A DNA stretch of 64,000 nucleotides from Eopsaltria australis (lineage: Eukaryota > Chordata > Aves > Passeriformes > Petroicidae). Under the pieces are notes generated by a model. It had not been told where the DNA came from, ran no database searches, and was given only the letters and a program-made list of their open reading frames with translations. Every line of letters begins with the position of its first letter. The stretch's first letter is position 1. Shown in pieces: positions 13,199-24,515 of the stretch. Made by a program: the position numbers and the translations under genes. Location of the stretch: the NCBI GenBank assembly GCA_034509425.1, contig JAVTVJ010000076.1, positions 1,922,001 through 1,986,000 on the forward strand, written 5' to 3'.

Positions 13199-13325
13199 TG
13201 TCCTAATTTTATCTGGGATACAGTTAATTTCCTTGTCAGCAGCTGGTACACTGTTGTGGTTCAGATTTTGTACGAGACTAACATTGAAATACCCTGATGT
13301 TTTTGTTTTTGTTGAGTAGCAATTT
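13199..13325 (+). mobile_element. 5' fragment of an ERVL-like LTR
   Basis: It starts TGTCCTAATTTTATCTGGGA and continues 'acagttaatttccttgtcagcagctggtac', the same order as the start of the LTR at 30803 (Tgctggttttgg...tagagttaattttcttcacagtgg). The later words (tacgagactaacattg, gatgtttttgtttttgttgagtag) suggest a related but distinct LTR subfamily. It breaks off after about 125 bp, so it is a truncated LTR without TATA or polyadenylation parts. Antisense to GRM5. Confidence 0.7.
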
Positions 13326-15070
13326 TTGAAAACAATGTTCCAAATTAGATTTTCTCTCAGTACAGATAGGGAACAATTTCGTTATGCACATCCTTGTACA
13401 GTGGATATTTAATAATCTCTGGATTAGTGTTGCTGAACATAAAGCTGGATGGAGGAATAGCAGTAAAAATCACAGAACAGCTGTTAACAAAAGCCCAGTA
13501 ATGAGCAGTCTCAAATTAGTTTGTTCAAAATAGTAACTTAAGTAATGTTCAGGACTGACAGAGTTATCTACTCTCAACACTTTTTTTAAAAAATTGAATT
13601 TGAACTGGGAATTAATGAATGACAAATTCCTCTTACACACTCAGTATTAATCTGTCATGTGTAGTGGTGGTTCTGCAGTCATGGGACTTTAAGGCACAGT
13701 AATTAGTTAGTCTTCCTAACCTAATGCTTCAAGAGGACATCATGAAGCAAAGTCAAGCTGAATGGATGGTGTAAAATCTGGGACTATCTCACAAACAAGA
13801 GTTTTCCTTTTCTAAAACACATTTTTTTAGTTAAAGAACAAGGCTAATACATCAAAATCAGGTTTATATGTGTGCAAATCATTTAGTTCAAGGTAAAGAT
13901 AATTCAAGGCTCTAGAGAATTTTTCTTAATCAGCATTAATTCAAAAACAGAACTTGCTTCAAATGCAGAAGAAAAGCATTTATTAAGATGCTTGTTTCCA
14001 TTCAACTGATTTTTCCAATAACCATATCCACTGGAATACAAAATTCAATTTAGAAAACAATTTACTGTATCTTAATTAAATATCACAGACCGTTGGAACA
14101 TTTTTTCCTAAGATCTAATAACAAGATAGCCAATTAAGATGCTAATTTTGAAATAAAAGGCAAATTGTACCCTGTGATTTACACAATGTCTCTGAGTTTA
14201 GGAGTTGTTTATGTGAGGACTGGCTGAGAACAATCTCTGATTTAAATTACTGATTTACCTGTTTCCTCCTGAATGCTCAAACTCTTCCTGTCTTTCCAAG
14301 TATGTGAGAGAGGATTTGCCTGTAAAAGGCTCAGACAGGGAGGAAGTGGACCAAAATATTTTAAGGCCTGAAACCAATAGCTGGAAAGCTACCTAACTAG
14401 GAGTTGTGAGTATAATCTATCATTAATATTACTTTAGAATTTAAGATTCATAGACACAATCCAGGAGTCTGGGGTGTTAAGACCTCTTCAGGAATAGGCT
14501 AAATAAAATACTTAGAAAGAAAATCAGACAAAAGAGTAAGAACAACACAAAAATACATGAAGAGGAGAGAATAAAAATCAACAGTATCATGAGATAATAT
14601 GGTATTGACTTTCTGCTCACTATTGACATGCTTTTAGAAGGGCCACAGAGGGCAATATCTAAACTGAGATTTAAAGGAGGATGAGACATTTGTGAACCTT
14701 GAGAAACATGTCTCAGCTGTAATAGGCAGCCAGGGCAAAGAGTGCTTTGCAGAAATCATCACTTCCTGAAATAGGCAGAAACATAGTTCATAAACATTAC
14801 TTTCTGACTGTTCCTCATGACTTGATACAGAATAAGATTAGCATTTCATTCTAAATTTTTTTTTGGGGGGCATAAAAAATAACAATAAAACACTCTCCAA
14901 AATAGTCAAACAAAAGAAATGTTTTTTTGGTATTCCTTACAGCTATTGTGTCTGATTTTAAAGTCCCTAAAATGTCATAGTTAAGCTAGTTTCATTAAAA
15001 TAGTTGTGAGAACTACACTCCCAGTGTAATACAACTACAGTGACTTGAGTCACATTGAGGGGAATGCCCA
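13326..15070. other. AT-rich intronic DNA, nothing recognised
   Basis: No recognised repeat or gene. A short minus-strand frame at 14689-14477 is a low-complexity Leu/Phe/Ser run produced by A-rich sequence. Confidence 0.4.
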
Positions 15071-15071
15071 C

Positions 15072-15082
15072 CAAAAAAAAAA

Positions 15083-15113
<31 letters not shown>

Positions 15114-15114
15114 A
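15072..15114. repeat. A-run and (TA)n microsatellite
   Basis: An A run of about eleven bases is followed by two (TA) blocks separated by a TG interruption (atatatgtatatat). Simple repeat. Confidence 0.9.
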
Positions 15115-15119
15115 GCATA

Positions 15120-18100
15120 ATTTTCTAGATACAAAGTTTTGTAATTTGGGATCAAAAACCATATAATTTGTAGAACTCTAGAAGGATTTTTTAAAATTTT
15201 TAAATATTTTTCTTTTCAGAATTTTGGAAGAACATGTATTATTATAGCTGAGGACGTTTCAATTCCTCTTCTATCTAGAAAAAAGCTGCATTTTTTCCAA
15301 AGTGAGTATTTTAAAGAAAAATCATTTGTAGTAAAGTTTCAATAAAGTTTATGCAGCAATATCCTTAATGAATATTGATCAGTAATTTTTTTAAAATAAT
15401 AATTGATTTCTTTTGAATCAGACGAAGTTTCTGGTCCTTGAGCACTGATACCGATTATGATAACAAAACAAACATGTACAACTTTAGTTTTTTTTATAAA
15501 ATTCATTTTCAAAAGACAGCAGCTCAAAAATACCCTTGCAGATAACCTGCAGGAGTCTAGAACTAATCTTAGAAGTCATTTACCTTCTTCTGATAGTAGA
15601 TTCTCTGTTGTTATAAGCATATAAAATTTTAGAATCATTGCACAAGGCTCTAGATTCTGTCTTCCCCAGTGGGAAAGGGTCACCATAAAAGCTGCTACAC
15701 ACAAAGAAGACAGAGCTATCTGAGAAACTATTTTATAGGGTGTTTATGCATCTGAATTCACCATGGTCTGTCTCTGATAGCTCCCAGACACTAAACCACT
15801 AGATAGTCAGGATGTAACATCCTCAGACTGAATCAGTGGAGCTGAAATCAAGGCCACCAAACAAATTTCTTCCTTGAAATTTCTCACGAATAGCTGTTTT
15901 AAGCTTTTGAGGTTTTTACCCTCCAGGATAGTCCTGGCTGAGAATTCCCAGACCTGGAAGAATTTTCAGACACTTGCTTCCTCAGCGTCAGGGGGAAGCA
16001 TTCAGTCTGTTTGGCAGGCCCAGCTGTCCTTTGGCACATCTAACTGATAGCTCCTTTTCAAGGTAAAAGGCAGCAGAAGGTGTCAGGCCCTGCCTCTGAG
16101 CACAAGGAGAAGGTGCAGAGGTATGGAGGGATTTACTATGCCATTTCTGGACAAAAAGGATTCAAGGTAAAGAGTTTTCTTTCCTGAACATGAATAAGTT
16201 CCTACCCTTGAGTAGATTCTCACCATAGACCTACTCCTCTTTTAAAGAACAGATGTATGTTGAACCTGTTCTTGACTTTGCATCTGTCCACCCACCTGAT
16301 GAAAAATGACATCTCTATTCTCCCAAAAAGGCAAAATCCCCATCTGAGAGAGGGATACATAAGAGAAGATTTTAATCTTCCCTGATTCTCAGCACACAAT
16401 GGATATTTGGAGGTATTCACCCTAAATCCCCAGCAGAGGACAATTTTCCTTATCTTGGTCTGAATCACTCTGTGTACAATACCTACTCCTTGCTACTGTT
16501 TACTGGAGCAAGCTCAGGCCAATTTAACACTGACCTTATTTAGGACAAGTCTTGTGCTTCTCCATCAGTGCTATAAAATGGTCAGATAAAAATTTATTTA
16601 AGTTAGGAATGAAATGATGAGATAAAACCATTGATGCTTATTTTGAAGAGCAATTATCTCCTTTCCTCTTATACATATGACTCGAGGTTTGGACAACACT
16701 CAGAGAATCACAGAGGGTTTAAACTGAGCTCAGGATTGGCACTACTCTTAGAGAAACATAACAGTCACCACTAGCTATAAGAAAGCCTTGGATAAAAACC
16801 AAAAACTGTTTCTTTGCCTGGAATCTATGTTCTGACGCTGAGCACTTCAGAAGGAAGATATTCATTCTCAGCTGGTCAGGTGGAAACACCTTGACTGCAT
16901 TCCTGTGGGTAGGAAGAATTCCTGCACCTCACAACCAAATCATTGCAGTTGAATAAAATGCAGGCTCTGTGGTACCTGCACTATTTCTTCATTGCAGTTC
17001 TCAGGGTGCTCCTTTGGCCCTGTTGTTTTCAGTTGAGAGAGAGGAGTTAATGTTTTGTTGGAGTATGAATCATTTACTCTTCTGGTTACAAGAGCACAAC
17101 CAGAATGAAATAACAAACTGCCACGGAGCTTCGGGCTGACAGTAGGTGAAACTGGCATATTGAGTTCAATGTAGTGCAAAATAAGGGGGGACAGGATTAG
17201 AAAATACTAATTACCTTTACCCAACCCTTGTACTGGGAAATTCCCCATGACAACGACTTATGGAGGAGCAAGAAGTAATTAGATTTTTGACAGAGAAATT
17301 GTTGCACAAATAATTAAGCTGTCTATCTACTTATTGCTAGATAATATCAGTTATATATCTTATAATGAAAAGAAAAAAATGCTCATAAAGTTTCTCAAAA
17401 ACACAGCTAAGAGATGACAGTTTCAGAAGCAGTTCTGTCTTTGATTGTTCTTTTTAAAGACCAAAACCAATTGTGCATTCATTAATGTCTTTCTCTGAAG
17501 GCAATTTCATGTAATGAGCTATCAACAAAACCAGGCAAACAACCTGCAGTTGTCGTTTCGGTTTCTTGACATTTTCTTCTATGCAGGAGTTTCTAGCTAT
17601 TTGTGTAAATATCTGGGGTCAGATCAAGCAACTAAACACATTTTTTTCTATTATTTCTGCTTAAAGCCCCATAAAATCTCTATTAAGTGTAAAAATAACA
17701 CCAACTCCTCTATTTTATGATGGTCATCCTCCTCAACATATTGCTGATTTGACATTATGTTCTGGTATAGTTTCCTCATGTATGAAATGCTCAGATAAAA
17801 TCAGATCTTGTGTGGCTAACATGCAATTTTTTTACTCAGGTAGCATCCAGGTGATTCACATTTGGCTATAAAAAGTGAGCTGATTTAGCCAAGACTTGAA
17901 ACCTTTGAACACATGAAGAGTTTCAGAAATTATTTGAACAGAAAGATGTTTAATTTGCTTTGTTTTAACTCCTAGGATACAAGGAATAATGTTCCTTTTG
18001 GTATATATTGGTAGAATTATACTAAAAATCATATCAGCCAGTCGTATTTCAAAATAGCTTCCAAGATTAACACTGGTTAGTGCATATCAGCACTTCAAGA

Positions 18101-20270
18101 CATAGAATTCTTAAAAACATATCAATTAAAATATATAAAAACACCATGTTTTATAACTATACATTTTCCCAAGATAGAGATGATTTACTCATTATAATTC
18201 AGTCGGTCTTCACCTCCTTCATTGTCACTAGCCAACATGAATAAAGGTTGAACAGTATGACTCCTTAGAAAATATAGATTTTATTTTATTAACTTTAAAT
18301 TCCCAATAAAAATATTGTTCCTTTAATCAAGTCTGTTCTTACACCTTCCTAATATGAAAATGATTAACAAAAATCAGTTTGGGCCTTATTCCTTGAAATA
18401 GAACATGGTTTTTATCTGGTCTTCTTGAAAGTAGTATATTCTTGCCATGATTTATAATGTCTTTTCAAGGCAGGAGTGGACTAAATTCCAGCAGAAAGAG
18501 GTTTAGTGGGTTTTGGTGCTTCATTCACCTTTTCAGTTGCCTTTAGCCTTAACCTCTGGAGAGACAACGACTTCACTAGAAACTATCAATTCTGCCATAG
18601 TGAGGGAGAAATGTGCTGCTGAGTGTACTTTGTCACTTTAATAGAGTGATAGAAAAATGAATTACACAGCAAGTTTACAAACCAGAAGTTTTCATGACTC
18701 TGAGTAATATTCTTCCATAATCACTCACCAGTGTTATTGAGATGGGTTCATCTGTATAAATCTCTGCTGTGCAGTAATGTTTTTACTTTCAGATCTTCCA
18801 GGTGTTTTAAGTACAACTAAATCATCTCAAATGTGAAATTGGAGCAAGAATCTGCCTGTCTTTCTGAGTCCCACTGTTCTCTAATTGAAAAATGGAATAC
18901 TTGTGAAAGTAGATGCGAATCTGGGACAAGTGAACAATTGCTGTCCAAGTGGTCGAGTATTTCTTCCCCTTTATCTGCCACACACTTTTCTACGGCTTAC
19001 CTACAAAGGATCTCTATAACTGAAAAATTAAGACATGAACAGAATTGATGGCAGATTTGCCAAGATAAGAGACAGTTCCTGGACTCCATAGTTTGGAACA
19101 GATTCTCTTTATCAGGACACAGATATACGGAGCTACAAACCCTTGGGTCTTCCCCTTCTACAAGTACGTTCTCTGTATACAGAGATGTGTGTGTGGTTTG
19201 TGTACGTGCAGTGAGTCACTAGTCCTGGGTGTAGACTCTGGGATGATGTAGATAAATCAGAAAAAGAAAGAGGTAAAAAGAAGTCATGGAAAATATCATA
19301 CCCACTTGCTGCAGAAAACGACAACAGAAAGGAAACAGGTTTAAGTGTTAAACAGTACCTTACAGCAAACCTTTATTTGTCACATTGTTAATTTTAAAGA
19401 AGAAACAGGATTGGATTTTATTAAAATAAAGACCATTTTAGGCTGAAAATTTTGTAGCCTTTCTAAAGATCAGCATATCTCAAGGATGATGCTAATTTTC
19501 ATCCTATTCCAACTGCCTTTAAATTTTTCTAGGAATATATACTGGATCACATTTTTCATCTTGTCTTTAATGTTTTAAGAAGTAACATTTTACCATGTAG
19601 CCTGCAGCAAATTGTGGAATAACAATGATGGGGTTTAAGATTTTATTTTTACCTCTTGAATTTATGTTTTTGAGAAAAAAGCATTTAATCTTTTCTCAAG
19701 CTTGAACAGAAAATGTTTTCATTGTTCCAAGGGTATTTTTGATTCCTTTTCTTGGAATTGGAAGAGCCTCTTTCATTCTCAAAATAAGCTTGCATCAGAA
19801 AATACTCTGCGATCGCTGCCTATCACTTTCAGAAGAAATATTTGAAGAGAACAATCTTGAGTCGGCCACCCATAAACTTCTCCCATTCAGAATTTTAATA
19901 AGCTGTGGGATAAAGTAAAGCTTCTAAGTCAAATATAAAATCAGAAGCTCACATCTCTTGTATGAGAACAGAGAGGAACCCACAAATGCTCACAATTTCC
20001 CAGCAATGCCTCTGACTTTCATGCAGAACTGCAAGCACAGGTCTGTTGGCAATATGGAGTTATTTCTGTCATTGCCGCACTGTCTATTTTTCAACCGTGT
20101 AGGTCATCTCATGAATTTGTCATTTTGTAATGAAAATAAACCTTATATAATTCTTCAGGATTGTTTGACATCTCTTTTTCTGTACTTTGCCTCGTGTCTC
20201 ATTTCCACTGGGATAATAGAGATCTCATGTTATTCCGAAGTGTAAAACCTGTTTTCTGTTCATGCTGAAA
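15120..20270. other. Intronic DNA, no recognised genes or repeats
   Basis: The patches 15640-16160 and 16780-17180 are somewhat richer in GC and may hold old, unrecognisable repeats. Frames of 60-95 codons in this stretch have no recognisable content. Confidence 0.3.
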
Positions 20271-20324
20271 GTTGTCAAAGCAGAACAAGGGTAAGCATAA
20301 GTCTTCAAACATAGAAACTGTAGT

Positions 20325-20490
20325 CTTAGAAACAGCTTCCTTGGTTCCCCTGGATAGGACAAGGAGTAATGGGCTCAACAGAACTGTAGGTTTGACATTA
20401 GGAAGAGTAAAAGGGGTAGTTAAGCATAGAAAGCAGTTGCCTGAGAAGGCTGTGTAATTTTCATCTTTGAAAGATTTTAAGCAGATATAT
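20325..20490 (+). mobile_element. CR1 LINE fragment, 3' UTR-proximal part
   Basis: The words 'ggacaaggagtaatgggctcaa', 'gtaggtttgacattaggaag' and 'cagttgcctgagaaggctgtg' follow the CR1 consensus region just after ORF2. The terminal octamer repeats are absent. It is diverged and lies about 70 bp before the LTR at 20560. Confidence 0.8.
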
Positions 20491-20559
20491 CCAAAGATCG
20501 ATCAAGCATGAAATGGTAGAGCTGAACCAGCGTAGAAGTAAAAGACTTGAAGGACATCC

Positions 20560-21046
20560 TGTGTGGGGGCCGTTGTGGCAGCCCCTAAGGCCACCCCTCG
20601 GAAAGACCGTGTGTGGGACCGGCCCAAGAAGTAGAGACTCCCCTGGGGCAATGCAAAAGATGGTTAGCTCCAAGAGAGGGTGTGATCTTTAGTGGGCTGT
20701 CTGCTCTCTCCCCATTAGTTTATGCTTATGTTCATCAATAGTCAATCACCCTTAGTTTCTAGAATGTTCAGCTTCGTTCGGTAGTTGGTTGGTTTTCCCC
20801 CTTGTCCTTCTCTCAGCACCCTCCCCGAAATACCCTCCGTTGGTCCCCTTCCCCTTGTCCCTCCCTTGTCCCACCTTGGTGCCCCAATCCCATTGGTTGT
20901 TATGATCACAATAAAGTCTGATGCACGCTGGGCTCGGGGCTCTCAGCCACTGAGGCTCCCGCCCTCTGAGCTCACGGAGCACGGATCTCCCGGTACTTTG
21001 TTTCAGTGTCGTTATTCCGTCTCGGGAGCCCGTCGCTTTGCTACAG
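20560..21046 (+). mobile_element. Endogenous retrovirus LTR, GC-rich
   Basis: The segment starts TGTGTGGGGGCC and its base composition contrasts sharply with the AT-rich flanks, including many CpGs. It contains an inverted CCAAT pair (CCAATCCCATTGG, 20884-20896) and a polyadenylation signal AATAAA at 20910-20915. A GC-rich segment resembling R-U5 follows, to about ...tttgctaca at 21046. This layout is that of a retroviral LTR on the plus strand, antisense to GRM5. I cannot name the family. The 3' limit is uncertain, because the similar ending ctctaca at about 21253 is an alternative. No clear target-site duplication was found. Retained CpGs suggest a relatively recent insertion. Confidence 0.65.
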
Positions 21047-21285
21047 TTTCGGCAGCCGTGGTAGTATTTGCCTGCTGCTTCGGAAAGCTGCAACCCGCGG
21101 CTTGGGGTCCCAGGATCCTGGCGAGCGTGGACCTGACCCCAGGGACACTCCCTCGCCGCTGCTCAGGTTGCTGACTCTAACCCTGGCAGTCAGCCCTTGC
21201 CTTGGAATAACCGAGGGACGCGGCAATCCCGAGTCATTGTCTTTCTCTACAGTGCTGGGGCACAATTCTATTCAAACATAGCGAC
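21047..21285 (+). mobile_element. Possible ERV leader (5' untranslated) sequence, truncated
   Basis: GC- and CpG-rich sequence continues without a break from the LTR, then composition returns to the local AT-rich level near 21285. It encodes no recognisable Gag, protease or polymerase. It may be the untranslated leader of a provirus truncated by deletion, or an extended U5 if the LTR ends later. The open frames across 20785-21281 on both strands are a consequence of high GC and are not proposed as genes. Confidence 0.4.
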
Positions 21286-21384
21286 TAACAAAGCTATCTT
21301 CCCTTGGTTAGGCCAGTTGTAGGTGAGACAGAACAGATCCTTCAGGAAGTAAATAATTTACTTGAACATGATTTGTCATGTCAT

Positions 21385-21757
21385 GACGAGATTAGAGGGA
21401 AGGCATGCCTTCCAGAGGGAATTTGACAGATTTGAGAGGAGGATCTGTGTCCACCTGTGTCAAAGCCAAGTGCAAGGGGAAATCCTTGAAAGCAGCTCTG
21501 AGGAGAAGAACTTGGAGTTATTGGTGGATGAGAAGCTCAACATGACCCAGAAATGTGAACTCCCAACCCAAAAGTCAAACTTATCGTGGGCTGCATCAAA
21601 AGAAGTATGCATGAAAAAAATGTTGAGGGAAGGGATTCTCCCCCTCTACTCCACTCTCATGAGACTCTGGAGTGCTGCTTCCAGGTCTGGGGTCCTGACA
21701 AAAGAAGGCTGTTAGCAGGAGTCCTGAGGAGGACCACAAAGATGATCACAAGGGCTT
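21385..21757 (+). mobile_element. CR1 LINE fragment, end of the reverse-transcriptase ORF
   Basis: The motif order is that of CR1 ORF2: 'ggaatttgacagatttgagagg', 'aaagccaagtgcaagg', 'gcagctctgaggagaagaactt', 'ttggtggatgagaagctcaacatgac', 'gggctgcatcaaaagaag', 'gggattctccccctctactc', 'atgagactctggagtgctgc'. The encoded words LLVDEKLNM support this. The frame changes at least once and the copy stops at about 'aagatgatcacaagggc', before the 3' UTR. It represents a more 5' part of CR1 than the fragment at 20325, so the two are separate insertions. Confidence 0.9.
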
Positions 21758-24342
21758 CCTTTACAAAGACACCAAGAATTCTCCAGGAGAACTTTGCTCC
21801 ATCCTGGCCCGGTGTCACTTTTTGCCATTCATTTTCTGCTGACCGCTCCCAGAAACAACACCTTGGTTTGGTGGACCTTTGTCCTGACCTGATAGAGTAT
21901 TTTCTAATGCTTCATTTTCAGATGCGTAGAAGGTGTGCTTACTTACCAGTATGAACACTTGCAAATTTTTCATTGTTTGCTTGATGCCATGGTAGGCATT
22001 TACCCCCACACAATCACCACTACAACCCCAAGAACTGCATATCATTCCTGAAAGAGTAAAATGAAGGAATTCTTCCAAAAAGGTGTAGAGCTTACTCCCA
22101 TTCCCCACTACTTGATGTACATTAGTGACTGTAAAATTGGATGGCAATATTTATAAGAATCAGGTTAGGTAGATGCCAAGAAAAAAAATCAAATGGATTT
22201 TAAATGCATACAAAAAAGTGTAAAAAGCCAGGCAGATTGATTTGCCTTCAGTGTATATGTTTCATATGTTTTTCTCACTTGTCTCTCTAAAATCCTCAAG
22301 CACAGCTTGTGGAGTCTGAATCACAGAAAGGAAATTATCCTTTTTTCACTAATTGCACAAACAGCATTGACCAACCTCTTCACTGCTTCTGTCTGCAGCA
22401 GGACACCACTACTACTGCTCACCCTGAGGGTCTCTGAGCCATGAGACTCCCTCCAATGGAGACCACAAAGCTCCTGTGCAAAACCAATGATTCTTTACCC
22501 TCTATCTACTTTATTTCTAGACTCTGTTTAGACATAAGAGGGAAGACAGCTTTTCAATTCCTTTATCTCTTTTACAGCTCTAGAAAGCAAACCTTTGTTT
22601 TGCTGTTAAGTTCCTGTTTTTTTTGGGTAGCAATGAAGATTCTGACTGAGCACTGCAATTTACAGTTCATATAAGTGCTACATATACAATGATACCTGCT
22701 TCCTTGGGCTACACATTGATGCCTGAACAAGAGAACAGAGATAAATAATGAGTGGGCAGCAGACAGTTGTCTTAGAGGAAACAGCTTTCAGATGAGGCTG
22801 CACCAGACTCCTACCTACTTTGGACTGAAGGAAAAGGATCAGACAGTACATACAGGCTGGGGTTGCACAATTGTACTCTAAAAGTACCTTTTCTCCTGCT
22901 TATTGTGTCCCTGGTGGAGAGATCTGCACATTTATATCGCATTTATCTTCCACAGTTTTGTCAAAGTTTAGGCAGTAAAAACTATCCTAGAAAGAAGAAT
23001 TCTGTCTGACAAATACTTCCCCAAAGCAGCAAGAAATAACCAAAAATTAATTTAGAACACCTTTCAGGACTACAAAATTTCATATCCTAATTTATTTTAC
23101 AACAACTTTTTTTACCATTTGGACTTGTACAAAGATGTTAACCCACACCACACAGCATACTTTCAGGAAGGAAACCACTACCTCCTTTGCAGTGAGATCT
23201 TTCTTCATCCAACAGACAGCTTTTAAAGTCTCACAAAAGATTTCTTTATAAACTATTGAAAAGAACTCATTTCCCTCAGATCATCCATCTTGCTTTAATT
23301 TTCCTTCAGCTATAGCTGCCCTTTTTAGTTGCTAACCAGCTTTTTTTCATATATATTGCTGAGTTTCTTATCGGCTGAATTACTTTGGGGACTTCCCGGA
23401 ACTAATGCTTCTCCACATTTTATTCTCCCTCCTTATCCTCATCTCCACTACTTACCTTCTGCTTAGCTCATTTGCTGCAACATCTCTTAAATCAATAACA
23501 ATTTCCTCCAATCCATCTCCTCAGGAGCTAAACAGATATCTTATTAAGAGAGGTGATTTGTGATAGAGAATATCTGTGTTGTTCTGAGAAGAATGGACAT
23601 GCTTCAGTGGTCCTTCTGTCCTCTTGCAGAGTCTCACCTGAATTGCTTGTGATCATCACACTGCCAAAATTGGTGTCCTGCCCTTACCCACCTCCATCTG
23701 GACATGCTCTGCAGCCATGGAATGCCTCAGAGGCATGGCCTGAGGTATTCCAAGACACAGAACAGAGTGAATCCTGAAAATGCAGGATGTGGTTCTTTAT
23801 CTTGGCAAGGACATTACAGCTTATAGTCACCAAGTCCTGCTTGTACTTCAAAGAAGATGGAAACTGTGGGATGCCCTGCAGCTCTAGATTTCCCATTCCT
23901 TTGCTGTAGATACTACAGCCAAGTCACAGTTTTATTTTTTTTCTGTAAATCCTGACTAAGTTAAGTATCTAAGAGTCATGTAGAGATTAAATCAGACTGA
24001 CGAATTTTGGCCATGTTTCTTCAGCTGGAGAGTTGAAAATCAGAATCAGTCCTAGAGCCTAAGGACATATTTCCATGTCTGATAATTTTTTTTTATTCAT
24101 TGTGTATAATTTTGTCATTTAATACAGCAGAAAGTCTGGATAATCTTAATTAGCTCTTTTTTAAAAATTAGATATGATAGTGAGTACAGTAGTAAATCTG
24201 ATAAACCATATGCATATGTGAAGCAAATGGAAGTCCTAGTAATTTCTTGTAGATGAGTACTGCGTGTGGAATGTCACTTGAAAGCTGGAGACATTGACCA
24301 AGCCATTTTTACCTCTATATACCTCTACTTTCCCTTTAGAGC
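21758..24342. other. Intronic DNA, nothing recognised
   Basis: Frames of 70-120 codons at 21815-22147 and 22441-22674 have no recognisable domain, and no repeat could be named. Confidence 0.35.
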
Positions 24343-24515
24343 TATAGAATCATAGAAAAAGACCTGAAGGATTATTAAGTCCAACTGTTCACCACTAAGC
24401 CATATCCCCAAGTGCCACATGCACACACGTTTTGGACACTTCCAGAGATGACAATTTCACCACTTCCCTAGGCAGGGAATTGTTACAATGCCCTTGTCCT
24501 TTCCATTCTTGTCTC
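24343..24515 (-). mobile_element. CR1 LINE 3'-end fragment
   Basis: It starts tatagaatcatagaa, then 'aaagacctgaaggattattaagtccaac', 'acacttccagagatgac' and 'ccacttccctaggcaggg', and ends near 'cccttgtcctttccattctt'. This is the reverse complement of a diverged CR1 3' region with internal losses. Sense-oriented to GRM5. Confidence 0.85.

Noticed and set aside
20785..21281. Overlapping frames of 74-129 codons on both strands
   Set aside because: They lie in the GC-rich LTR/leader, where stop codons are rare on all frames, and none resembles a retroviral or host protein.
21362..21954. Frames of 117 and 122 codons that might be a gene
   Set aside because: They are pieces of a CR1 reverse-transcriptase ORF in shifted frames, continuing into unrelated sequence.
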